From Tritrichomonas foetus (lineage: Eukaryota > Parabasalia > Tritrichomonadida > Tritrichomonadidae): a stretch of 46,269 nucleotides of DNA. The DNA lies in NCBI GenBank assembly GCA_001839685.1, contig MLAK01000619.1, positions 13,428 to 59,696 of the forward strand. Reading direction: 5' to 3'. Below are positions 29,701 through 39,700 of the stretch, piece after piece (the stretch's first letter is position 1; each line of letters begins with the position of its first letter). The notes below the pieces were generated by a model. It ran no database searches, was not told where the DNA came from, and was given only the letters and a program-made list of their open reading frames with translations. The position numbers and the translations under genes were made by a program.

Positions 29701-32700
29701 TGTTGAGAAACCAGTATGAATTGAAATAAAATCAGGAGGTTGGACAAAGCTATTTTTAACCTTTCCTCCAGTTGACAAAGGCTCAATAATTATTGATTTT
29801 ATATCCATATATTGACTTACATCAGAAGGTAGTTTATGAGCTTTAATCTTACTTTTAATCTGTGGTGGAACATCAAATAAATTTTGCTTATTTCCAGCCA
29901 TGATTGCACCGTGTGGACAGATTGAAGGACATGCTTGGGCATTGAAATTCTGTAAATCGGTAGTAATGTTAATACTTACATTTTTTGGTGCTGCAATAAT
30001 AACTCTAAATGTTTCACCTCTTGGAAATTCCAAAGATTTCCCACCAACACCAAAAACTCCATTTTCCATATCAACAGAAAAAGTGACTTTTGTTTTACTA
30101 TCATATTTAATAATTCGATTATTATAAGGATACCAAACGCCATACGGAAAACTAACAACAGAAAACCTTGTGAAATATGGTTCGACATTATCAGAAACAA
30201 TTCCGAAATAAATAGGGGCTGCATTTTCAGGAATGGTAAAAGTAACATTAAATGATTTATTAGGGAAAATTTGTGGTGATAAATATGAAATATGTTTGGT
30301 ATTGCTGAATGATATTTTATTGAATCCATTATGCTGAGGAACTTGTTGAATACTTTGAACATTTCGAATATTGGTAATTGTTGCATGAATGGTGTGGAAT
30401 GGAAGAGGGGATTCGGAAAGTTTTTCCATTATGTGAGGTGTAATTCTTTCAACAAAATCGGAATATTTCAAAAAGTGAGCAAGTACTTGAAGATATAAAG
30501 TGCTTTTAATCGACGCCAAATCATCGAAAATTTCATCAAAGAAAGAAAGAATAAAATCAAAATTATTGAAAGTTGATGTATCAATTGTAACAACAGCAAC
30601 TGCATAAACTAAATTATTTGGTGTAACTTGATAATTAAATGGTTTTCTAGTTAAATCAAATGGTCTTTCATAACAGAAAAATTTTGTTTTATCAGATGTT
30701 TGAACAGCAATGTATTCAGCTGTAGTTGTTCGATTTGCATGTGTCTTCATATTGCAGAATGGTCTGATTGATTCGATCATATTTCCTAAAATCACAAAAA
30801 CACCTGATACCATCAAATCGTCTTTATGATCAACATTAAGAATAATGTCCATTAATAACGATTTTGCATTTGATTCTTCAGTCAAAATTCTTCTAAGAAG
30901 CCATGTATATTCATTCGCAGTTCTAATATCAGAAAACTCAGTGAAAATTTGACCTATTGTTTTGATTATATTCACTAATTCACCTTTAACCACATGTTGT
31001 GGAATTAAAGTTGAGTTTAGAACTTTAAACATCACACGGCATAAAATACGCTTAAGATTTGGAAGACATGTCCAAAATTCATTTCTGATTCCATTGAAGA
31101 ATTCAAGAGTTGCATTAACTTTTGTTAAAGCAATGTATTGAAGAAGCCATCCCATCGGTGATTGTTTTGGATTACATAATGATTTTGGTAATTCTGTAAC
31201 GGACTCAATTAATGACAAAGACAGTGCAAATAGTGCATAGTTATTACTATTTTTAACAAAAATCGAAATAATTCCTTCCAAAAACTTATTTTGTGTATTA
31301 TCAATCAGTCCTTTGCAATCTCTGAAAAACCGAAAAGCGAAAAGAATTAATTTACTTTGTTGCTTTAATTCAATTATCTTCAAAATTCTCATGAATAAAT
31401 TATCCAGTTGTTTTTGCCTTGTAGTTCCTGTAATTTTTAGAATTGATGCCAATCCATCAAAGTTTTCAATTTGAGCCAAAGTAAAAGTGAAAATATCAGA
31501 ATAGATTGGACTTGATTTAATTGAAAGAACACTTTCAACTAAAGAAAACCCAAGCCCAGTCAAACTTGTTCGAATTTTCTGTCGCATTAACATTTTTATT
31601 ACAGTTTCTGCGGTTTCTTTAGATGTAACAAAATCGCTTATTTCATTTGGTGTTGATTCAGGATCTGGATTCATTCTTAAAAGCATTTGACACTTGAGTG
31701 GAATTTCATTTAATGCTTTATTTTGTTGTAAAACACGTGATGCGTTCCTGATTTTCAGCATTTGATCAAGTGCAGATTTAATTTTCGATGTAAATGGAAA
31801 CTCAATGTCATATAATTCTTCTAAAATTCCTAAATGTTTGCAAACTGTAACCAAGGCGAGTTTATCTAAATTTTTCAATTCCTCAGATAAATTTTTATGC
31901 ATAAATGGTTTAAATTTTTTATAAATTATATTCATTACAGGGTCAGAATGCGAACTTCGACTAATAAACCGTCGTATTTTCTTATCAACTTTTTCTTGAT
32001 CTTTACTCATAATAATTTCTTTTTGCGCGTCTAAATTACTTCGAATTATATGAATAAAATGTTTTTCAAAATCAGTTAAACTAGTACCTTTCAAAAGTGT
32101 GGCTGCAAATTTTCCATACACAAACAAGAAGAGACGTAAAATACTTGTTAAATATGAATTATCATTCAATTTAACATTCTTCTGATCAATAAATTTGTTT
32201 ATTTTTTCAAGAAGATCAGAAAATATGTCTGTCAAAAACTGTGCAATGACATGGTGTGTTGATAATGATGAAAGAAGATTCAAAAAGTTACTAAATAACG
32301 TTAAAATAAATGATTGATCTAATTCAGCATCACTTTGGCATGATGATAAAGCGATTTGGAATTTCAAAATAATAACTTTTGCATAATCATTCAAATAATC
32401 AAGGGGAGTGAGAATTTCTTTATTTGAACAAAATTGTATTTCATCAAAAGTTTCACTTTTCACATATTGCGAAGAAATTGTAATTAAAACACGCTGATGA
32501 ATTAATAGTAAAGATTGAAGATGATGATGAATAGTTGATTCTGAACGTGTATCAGAGGGAACTAAATCACTCAACATATTTGAAGTAGTAAAGGAAATTC
32601 CTGCAATATTATAACAAGATTCAATTTTGGTTAATGCATAATTTGTTAATGTTTCACTCTTCAATTTTGAAAGCATATCAACCATGATTGTTACAGCTTT

Positions 32701-34362
32701 TTTTGTTTGTTTATGTAAAGTTAATTGTAAAGCATTAAAAAACAAGAATGTCCCTAAATTTTGTGGCAATTTTTCAACTAAATCTAACACTTTATCTCTT
32801 ACTTCGTCTGTTGGTTTGTATTGTTTAAGATTTAATTCTAAAATTATAGTTAATATAATTACCGCATTTTCTTGTTCATCAATTTCAAGATATTTATGAA
32901 TTAAATCAATTAATTCCAGAACTTTTCCAATACTTGATGCTAAATATGTTTTTGGTATAACTTGAGATCCAAGATAATGTAAAATCATTTGTCCCATATC
33001 ATTTACAAATTTTTTATAAATCTTTTTACTTTTGGATTTTTTAATATTGGATAATCCAATAAATGATGGATCAATTGACCCTGCAAAATAATATCTTCGA
33101 ACGCCAATTTTGTTTGTATCAAAAAGAGAAACAACCCAATGACATCGATTAATTGTATCTGTTACACTTGAATAATAATAATTTGTTGTATAAAAAACAT
33201 CATCATGAACATGTTTTCCAGTAATTAATGAAAAAACTCGATAAATAACAGTTTGTTGGTTAATTCGAATCATAAATCCTAAATAAGCACCATTTGTTTC
33301 AATTGGAATATGGGCATAATCAGCTCGAGGGAAGAGATTTGGTATTTGTGGATTAAGAGGAGCATTTCCAATTTGTAATTTAAGTTTCCGAATAACTTTG
33401 TTATTTTCCATAACTGTTACAGAGAAGTCTGTTTCAATTCGAACAGTTACAATTCCATCACTAACGTAACATAAATATCCTGGTTGAATTTGTTTTGTTG
33501 ATAAATTCTTCTTTTTTTGAATAATATCGAAAATCGAATATTCATACATGTTTTCACCATTATAAATATAGATATTTGACTTATCAGCTGTAAGAGAAGC
33601 ATTAATATCGAATTGATATTCAAGTTGTCGAGTAATTGGCGCAATTAAAGACCCCATATTAAACAATGGAAATATTTGAAGTACATCACTACATAAAACA
33701 AACAAAAATTGACCATTACTTGATGTTCCATGTGCCAAAATTGCGCGAGCAGAGAATTCTTCAGTATGACCGATTTGCTTAGGAAGGAATTCAGGTGTTG
33801 GTGGAGGAAAAGCGCTTGCTGGTGTTGCATTTTTGAAGTGGTTTGCTATTTTTTCAATTTCTGGAAATTTCGAATAATTTTTGAATTGCACATCAATGCT
33901 AACTTTGAATGTTTTAAGAATTGAATCGAAAGATGGGGTATGCCCTTGACCTTTTTGTGAAGTTTCAAGAAATGGTGTAAATAATAGTGGATTAAACTGT
34001 TGCAAGGTGAGAATCATAATATTTCTGGCGTAAGCCAATTCAGCGTAAAGATCGAAAGAATGGCTTAACTGTAAAACAACTTCACTGTCGCTTTCGTTGC
34101 ATAATCGAATAATTGTTTCGACGATTTCGGGAATATGATCGAGTTGTTCATAACAGCCAAGAAGCAAAGATGTCAAATGCGAAGGTTGATGGATCGAAAT
34201 GAATTCATTTTCTTTTAATTGGCCGGTCTGATGATAAAATGCTGATATCGCTCTTTCTTGACGAAAAAAAGAATATGACAATGATCCAGGTGATTTGAGC
34301 TTGTCAAACACCTGGGATTTTGTCATCCGAGAGTTCAGATGGGTGGATTCGGTTCCTCCCAT
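26743..34362 (-). CDS. Giant HECT-type E3 ubiquitin ligase (HECTD-like)
   Basis: A 2539-residue protein. The last 350 residues or so form a HECT domain: KIKFEGELAVDAGGPTREL opens the N-lobe, and LPTAATCFNRLHLP holds the catalytic Cys2507, which accepts ubiquitin as a thioester, 32 residues from the end. Upstream are a beta-rich region at about 215-450 that could be a propeller, long helical segments, a SPRY/B30.2-like beta region at about 1360-1470, and another beta-sandwich-like region at about 1950-2060. The combination of a beta-rich N-part, SPRY and HECT suggests HECTD4-like relatives, but the middle is too divergent to be sure. The N-terminus MGGTES fits the N-myristoylation consensus (Gly2, Ser6), implying membrane association. 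The ATG has no classical initiator nearby. It is the largest gene in the window and has no introns. Confidence 0.9.
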   Translation of the reverse strand: MGGTESTHLNSRMTKSQVFDKLKSPGSLSYSFFRQERAISAFYHQTGQLKENEFISIHQPSHLTSLLLGCYEQLDHIPEIVETIIRLCNESDSEVVLQLSHSFDLYAELAYARNIMILTLQQFNPLLFTPFLETSQKGQGHTPSFDSILKTFKVSIDVQFKNYSKFPEIEKIANHFKNATPASAFPPPTPEFLPKQIGHTEEFSARAILAHGTSSNGQFLFVLCSDVLQIFPLFNMGSLIAPITRQLEYQFDINASLTADKSNIYIYNGENMYEYSIFDIIQKKKNLSTKQIQPGYLCYVSDGIVTVRIETDFSVTVMENNKVIRKLKLQIGNAPLNPQIPNLFPRADYAHIPIETNGAYLGFMIRINQQTVIYRVFSLITGKHVHDDVFYTTNYYYSSVTDTINRCHWVVSLFDTNKIGVRRYYFAGSIDPSFIGLSNIKKSKSKKIYKKFVNDMGQMILHYLGSQVIPKTYLASSIGKVLELIDLIHKYLEIDEQENAVIILTIILELNLKQYKPTDEVRDKVLDLVEKLPQNLGTFLFFNALQLTLHKQTKKAVTIMVDMLSKLKSETLTNYALTKIESCYNIAGISFTTSNMLSDLVPSDTRSESTIHHHLQSLLLIHQRVLITISSQYVKSETFDEIQFCSNKEILTPLDYLNDYAKVIILKFQIALSSCQSDAELDQSFILTLFSNFLNLLSSLSTHHVIAQFLTDIFSDLLEKINKFIDQKNVKLNDNSYLTSILRLFLFVYGKFAATLLKGTSLTDFEKHFIHIIRSNLDAQKEIIMSKDQEKVDKKIRRFISRSSHSDPVMNIIYKKFKPFMHKNLSEELKNLDKLALVTVCKHLGILEELYDIEFPFTSKIKSALDQMLKIRNASRVLQQNKALNEIPLKCQMLLRMNPDPESTPNEISDFVTSKETAETVIKMLMRQKIRTSLTGLGFSLVESVLSIKSSPIYSDIFTFTLAQIENFDGLASILKITGTTRQKQLDNLFMRILKIIELKQQSKLILFAFRFFRDCKGLIDNTQNKFLEGIISIFVKNSNNYALFALSLSLIESVTELPKSLCNPKQSPMGWLLQYIALTKVNATLEFFNGIRNEFWTCLPNLKRILCRVMFKVLNSTLIPQHVVKGELVNIIKTIGQIFTEFSDIRTANEYTWLLRRILTEESNAKSLLMDIILNVDHKDDLMVSGVFVILGNMIESIRPFCNMKTHANRTTTAEYIAVQTSDKTKFFCYERPFDLTRKPFNYQVTPNNLVYAVAVVTIDTSTFNNFDFILSFFDEIFDDLASIKSTLYLQVLAHFLKYSDFVERITPHIMEKLSESPLPFHTIHATITNIRNVQSIQQVPQHNGFNKISFSNTKHISYLSPQIFPNKSFNVTFTIPENAAPIYFGIVSDNVEPYFTRFSVVSFPYGVWYPYNNRIIKYDSKTKVTFSVDMENGVFGVGGKSLEFPRGETFRVIIAAPKNVSINITTDLQNFNAQACPSICPHGAIMAGNKQNLFDVPPQIKSKIKAHKLPSDVSQYMDIKSIIIEPLSTGGKVKNSFVQPPDFISIHTGFSTHASFPIIAEMIRGLFKTISLQWTTVCLMRIAAQKPQLIPNPMKLYTLLTVPLEPFSFSKFRHKHFPFDLDQVKEHRNSLYMSLEIDALNAIESLTSNDKIVTHICKCLLQMSESKNLHLLAYPHLNHTYMPPNSFPPVLKVQNTTIVSINSFTPYRRNVVKTSNKKSESLPFIYNNSKESSDFINLNPEILHEDISLFNVSTTDNSFAFDTAFEILLLLKNLSYVVRSPKQKYTLKSVFANLTIAQSPFVYRYLENFAEFLSQQLPPSPFDYTSSYIDKLYVMGGILKASGRFNNFASFIEQEAHILGSPLYSDICKHFPEFLPIDIEKPKENFCKVPIVSLDPGTIKDNFAQRIRTIGLFTREYKSLVGFPFWEILPYWLRITGAWRSSANNDADEIDPFAESISPDVMHISNPTGKNISIHLRATQQVRFTASSMLMMSTTPDFENAKFVTARDLSKSIEITGQHMFLALIEIEGSWSTVRIEFTSWKRYRPPPPEKIDISLIHDAFIADMTEFAVNWKAGNTEELLLSLPSYAFNDPTFTTTETIAKSCSLTHRFSTNVVVLRALLLHQFNYIKSKYQGAVPKSLWESMASSTSAEDAADQIVKDIQCGKNDDFPTFTIDRHAAKRLVVEKRGDFRKSIVTQLSVALRQFKPHQLICKKRPWKIKFEGELAVDAGGPTRELMTEVAISIFEPTTQLFIPVPNYRRGNGDNKDTFIPYDPIRRPEDYFTIGIYLGIVLRSGFSQDLPFAPLIWKYLAHEKLSADDIYAIDSVLEDQMKIIPQQCEQGTVTWTAEHWNGIVTVLPGHTANSIVRVEEASQYVQEVINYRIETILPMMKQMRKAFNQNIGFGKHPLLSGKLLSRMAQGSSVIATEHLKAITVVADYDGLNDPFVQRFWRVVEKFTSEQRMLLLKFITTLTRLPNPTINPDFRLQIDKMNVKNPDESLPTAATCFNRLHLPAYSNDDTCAEKILYAIMYCQSMENK

Positions 34363-36739
34363 TAAAAATTTATACTTTCACAAATATTGTGAGATAATTG
34401 AAGCAAATTCAAAAAAAAAAAAATAACAAGAAATTGAATTAAAAAAACAAACTTTATTGAAAAAAAATCACCGAGTTTTTCATCGTAAATCTGATTCGAT
34501 ATTAACTTTTTCAATAGTGCCATCTATTTTGTTTCATGAAAAACAACTCAGATGTGATAGACACTGAAAAAGTTTGATCTTCAAATCACTGTTGGTGAAT
34601 GATAATGCCTGAACATACATGTTAGATTGATAAATTAATACGAAATGAGATGATGGGGAAATTGCTAATCATGCTTAGATGGATTATTTTCAAGAATTTT
34701 TAGATATCATAAGAATCAAATTCAATGTTGGTGAGATCAATAAGGTAGCACCCTTGTGATGATGGCCCTGTTTATATAAGTCGAATGAATCGATATCTTG
34801 ATTTTTTTGAGATTTTTATCTTTGATGATAAATGTATGAATTGTTTTTCTAGAAGATGTTAGTAAAATGCGAATAAAGCTCTTCCCATTCAGTTCCATCA
34901 TTTTATCATTCAATTTTCCATAAGCGAAGAAGATCTTATGAATCATCACAATTAGAAGTTTTGAAAGAATAATTTGACAAAGAAATAAGATGATTATTAA
35001 AATCAAAACAAAGATATGAATTTTCTTTATTAATTGAATAATAACATTCTCCTGCAAAAATATTAATCAAAACTTGATGAAAATGGTAAGTCTTCATATT
35101 GATAACAACAATTCCTGATTCACACATATTTATTCATGTTTGTTTTGTTAATTCGAAAATAATACATTCAAATGGTTTGTTTTCATATCTCGATTCACAA
35201 ATTGAATGTTTGTGATTTTTAATTTCTAATTTAATCAAATCAATTTCTTAATAAAGTGAATCAAAATATTCATTTCCATTTGTTGTGAATTTTCTTCTAT
35301 TTGACTTGATATTTTTGTTTCAATGACTTTTATTTGATTTACAAATTGAGTTGTAATAGAATTTTGTTGATGAATGAAGTTTTCTTTTTGTAATTGAAAA
35401 ATACTAATTGTTCTTCAAATTTGCGTTCAAGTTATTCAATTCGTGTTTCTAGTGATTGTTGTTGTTTTATAAGTTGTCAAATTAATGCTATTGAATGTTT
35501 TAGTTGATAATAATCACAAAATAATGGGTGTAATATTAATTTTTTGATTTCTTCTTCATTCATTTCTTCATAATTTAACAATATTGTGAATGATTGTAAA
35601 ATTGATTTTTCTTTTTCTTTCTCGATATTTTGTTCATTCTTTTCCTCAATTTCAGAATTGATGGAATTTTCTCTATGATTGTTTTGAATATCATAAAGAA
35701 AATCATAAAAAAATGATTTCGAGGATTAAATTCGATATAATCTTGAAGAATTCATTTTTCGTAATTAACAACTATTAATACTTTCATCAAAATGCTATTC
35801 AATTATTTCTTCTTTCTTTTCGTTTTCACTTTCATCTTCATCTTCATTTTCTATTCCTTCTGAAAGGGAATTTAATGAATTAGACAAGGTATCAATAGAA
35901 ATAAGGTCATTCATAATATGTGTTAACAATGTATGTGATTGTAATTATTGTTGAAGACTAAAATATAATTCATGATTTTCATAAATTGAACTATTATCTT
36001 TCGAGATTTATTGTATGTTTTTTCATTCTACATTGATATAATACATGCTCTACACCCAACTTAAAAATATGGATAAGGAGCATCAATTAAATGTCCTTGA
36101 TAAAGCTCAAAAACCAGAGGATTCCAATTACATCCATATGCTTGGAACAATCATTTTGGCTTTTTGTATTTCGCGAATATATGCTAATGATTTCATTTTT
36201 TGGCCTTTATTTTATACTTCAATAGAAAATATTATTTATAATATTTTTAATGAAAGCCATTTATCACAATGTATGATTTATACATTTTATAGAGATCATC
36301 AATAATTGAGTTTATGTTGTCACAATTCATGGTTAATAGTTGATTGTTAATACTTTATTGAATCACAAATTTTGTTTTCCAAAACATCAACATTTATAAA
36401 TAACGAAAATAAATCACAAAATTCAAAAAATTCCATTATTTCTAAGAGTTTAGGATAGATTAGAGGTTCATAAGAAAAATCATGTGATGTTGAATAAAAA
36501 TGTATATTTAGTATCACTTTCATTTCATTTGGAGTCGCTCCAAAAAAATTGATAAAAACAAAAACTATTTTTATGTAAACATAATCATCATTTTTAAAGA
36601 TTGGTGCTCCTTTTTTCCTTTACTGATAGGAAATTGATGAAATATGGGAAATCCACATAGTTTTATGAGAATTGCTTCAAGTAAATGATCTCTTGATAAT
36701 TTTAGATAATAGAGAAAACAATTGGAATGATTTAAAAAA
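34363..36739. other. Region without intact genes, holding a decayed BTBD9-like gene
   Basis: Short A runs lie near 34410-34467. From about 34690 rightwards the minus strand carries the remains described separately. The open frames seen here on either strand (for instance 86 codons on the plus strand at 36045-36305) are shadows or pieces of that relic. Confidence 0.6.
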
Positions 36740-36740
36740 T
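34690..36740 (-). pseudogene. Decayed BTB / coiled-coil / discoidin (BTBD9-like) gene
   Basis: Minus-strand pieces in different frames follow the order of a known trichomonad family. At about 36740-36350 is an N-terminal, probably BTB-like part with NFFGATPNEMKV and YPKLLEIMEFFEFCDLF, ending at TAA 36349-36347. At about 35990-35825 are the pieces SSIYENHELYFSLQQ and ENEDEDESENEKKEE. At about 35640-35400 is the coiled-coil part with NEEEIKKLILHPLFCDYYQ and QLIKQQQSLETRIE. At about 35125-34725 is a discoidin (F5/8 type C)-like end with SYLCFDFNNHLISLSNYSFK, LLRLWKIE and GPSSQGCYLIDLTNIEF. Many stops and frame changes separate them. The order BTB, coiled coil, F5/8C resembles BTBD9-type proteins. 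The 3' end of this relic is only about 330 bases beyond the start of the HECT gene. Confidence 0.75.
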
Positions 36741-39700
36741 TAAAGATGATGACGGCAAGTAGATCCATTAGTTCCACAATCGCAAATACATTGATCATCA
36801 TCACCGATATCAATAAGCTCATGGCCTTGATGACAATATCTCGCACAAAAATCACAAAGAGAAAAATTACCAACAAGACCGCATGTTTCGCATTCAAAAA
36901 GATGTTGTTTGATATATTGATTGGGGAAGAGCTCTCTTGTACAACTTTTCATAATCATGATTGGTTGTTCAGGTGATAATTCTTTCAAACGCTCTTCTGC
37001 TTCAGGACAATAAAGTTCAGCTGCTCGTCGATAAAAAGAAATGGCTGATTCAAGATCTTGAGAAAAACCTTCACCTCCCTCATGCATTTTACCAAGATAA
37101 AAATGAGCAGAACCAATATTATAATTTGCTGCTTCAAGGAAATAATTTGTTGCTTTTTCTAAATCTCGAGGAACCAATATTCCTTCATAATAAATCCTAC
37201 CAATTTCAAAAATAGCAGCTGCATTTCCACTTTCTGCTGCCAATTTCATCATTTTGACAGATTCAATGATTTCTTCTTTTTCATTTGTTTCTTCTTTTTC
37301 ATTTGTTTCTTCTTTTTCATTTTGAATATTTTGGTTGGTGGGTTTTCTCTCTTTTCGAATTTTTTCATATTTTTTCAGAATTAACCTGGAACCTCGAAAA
37401 GCAGAACTGCCTCGAATTCCACTATCAGATGAATCGCAATTTTGAAAGGCTTTTTTATAATGCTGAGCCGCAATTTCATAATTAATTTCAACACCTTTCC
37501 CAACTTCATACAAAAGTCCTAGATGAAAATCAGCTTGTGCATATCCTGCTTCAGCAGATTTTTCATAATATTCAATAGCTTTCTGTGAATTTTTTTCGAA
37601 ACCTGAACCGCTTTCATAAATTTGTGCAAGATTAAAAAATGCCTTGGCATTATTGCTTTCAGATGCTTGATGAAATAATGATATTGCTTTTTCTGTTGAT
37701 TGTGGAACACCTAGGCCATATTTATATAATTCACCAAGAGCATTAATTGCATCACAATTCCCCTTTTCGGCTGACATTTGGAAAAAGTCTTTTGCAAGAT
37801 CAAAATTATATTCAACCCCAATTCCTTGACAATACATCATCCCTAAATGATATTTAGCATTATCATTACCTTTATTGGCAGCAGCTGTAAAATATTCGTA
37901 TGCTTTAACTGCATCAAATTCGACTCCATCACCTTTAAAATACATCATTCCTAAGGCATTGAGCGCATATTGATCACCTTTCTCAGATGCTTTCAAAAGT
38001 AAGGGATAAGCTTTTTTTGGATCTTTAGAAACACCCCTTCCTTCAAGGAGCATTAAAGCGATAATTCGTTCACATGTTTGATCACCTGATTCTGCACATT
38101 TTGAATAATACACAAATGCTTTCTTTGGATCCTTTTTAACTCCATTTCCCCCTTGATCATAAATCAAACCAGCAAAAAATGATGCTTCAATTTTCCCTAA
38201 ACTTGATGCTCTTTCAAACAAAGCTAAAGCTTTTGGAACATCCTGACTAATCACATTTTCTTGAACATTTACATTTTCATGTTCATGTTCATTATTAACT
38301 TTACTTAATTCATTGTCTTTAATGCTATCATTAATGGTTTCCGGAAGTCCTTTATATAATAATTTTGCGAGTAAAAACATGGCCTCAACATCATCTTCTT
38401 CAGAAGCAAGAGTTAAATATTTTTCTGCGAGTTCCATATTAAACATTTCTATCCCTCTTCCATCAAGATATAATAAACTCAAATTTCTCATAGCTTCTGT
38501 ATTGTTTTGATCAGCTGCTTTCTTATAAAGATCAATTGCCATATCATAATTTTGCTCGACAAACTCACCTTTCACATACATTGCTGCTAGTGAAGTTTGC
38601 GCGAGTGAATTTCCATTTTCAGCAGCTTTCTGAAACCAATTAACAGCTTCTTCAATATTTTGAATGATACCTTCACCGGTATAATACATTTTCGCTGTAT
38701 AATACATTGCATCAACATTCCCAAGTGAAGCAGATTGTAAAAACCAATCAAATGATTGTTTATAATCAACAGGAACTGCTTCTCCTTGATAATAAATTAA
38801 TCCAAGGTTTTTCATGGCGATAGAATTACCTTCATTTGCAGCTGATTTAATCAATTGGAGGGCTTTCTCAAAATCTTTAGGAACTCCTTTTCCATTAAAA
38901 TATAAATAGCCAAGATTTGATTGTGAATATGAATCACCCAAATCAGCGCCTTTTTTATAATTTTCAATCGCTTTATTTATATCTTGTTCAACACCAACGC
39001 CCTCTTCATACATCAATCCAAGATAGAATAAACAAACAAGATTATTATTATTTGCTTGATCAGTAATATATCTAACATCGCCACGATCAAAATCTTTACC
39101 ACGCTTTTCCGACAATTCAGAGATTAATGAGTTCATTTGGTTTATATTTGCACCATTAAAGAAAAGTTGCTTGTTTTTCATTCGATATACCAAATAAAAA
39201 GACCCTGTTCGATTCTGAATTTCTTTAGAAGTACACATTCTATAAACTTGTGAAATTTTACCATATTCTGGGGAAAGTGGAGGTAGCTTTCCACTGGAAA
39301 TTCTTTCAAGTGTTTCACTCATTGAAATATTTGCAATCGGAAGATGTCCTGTTGCTAATTCATATAAAAATATACCAAATGAATAAAGATCAGTTTGAAA
39401 TGAATAATTTTGATCACCAGAAACCTCTTCGGGCGACATGTATATTAAGGTACCGACATTTCTTGTTTTATTATTACCACTTAAATATTCACGTGCTGAG
39501 TCAAAATCGGAAATATAAGAATTCAAATCATGGTCAACAAGAATATTGGCGGGTTTGATATCACGATGCATTACACCGTTTGAATGTAAAAAATCAATTC
39601 CATATAAAACTTGAAGAGCAATTTTTGTTCGTAAATTGTCATTTAATTGTTGTTCTTCCTTAATTATGTCACCAACTGTTCCATTACTCATGAATTCAAG

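Noticed and set aside
36045..36305. 86-codon plus-strand open frame
   Set aside because: It lies within the minus-strand BTBD9-like relic, has no recognisable product and has no promoter motif.
36571..36897. 108-codon minus-strand frame overlapping the end of the kinase-Sel1 gene
   Set aside because: Its first half is an out-of-frame shadow of the UBR-box end; its second half is part of the BTB-like relic.
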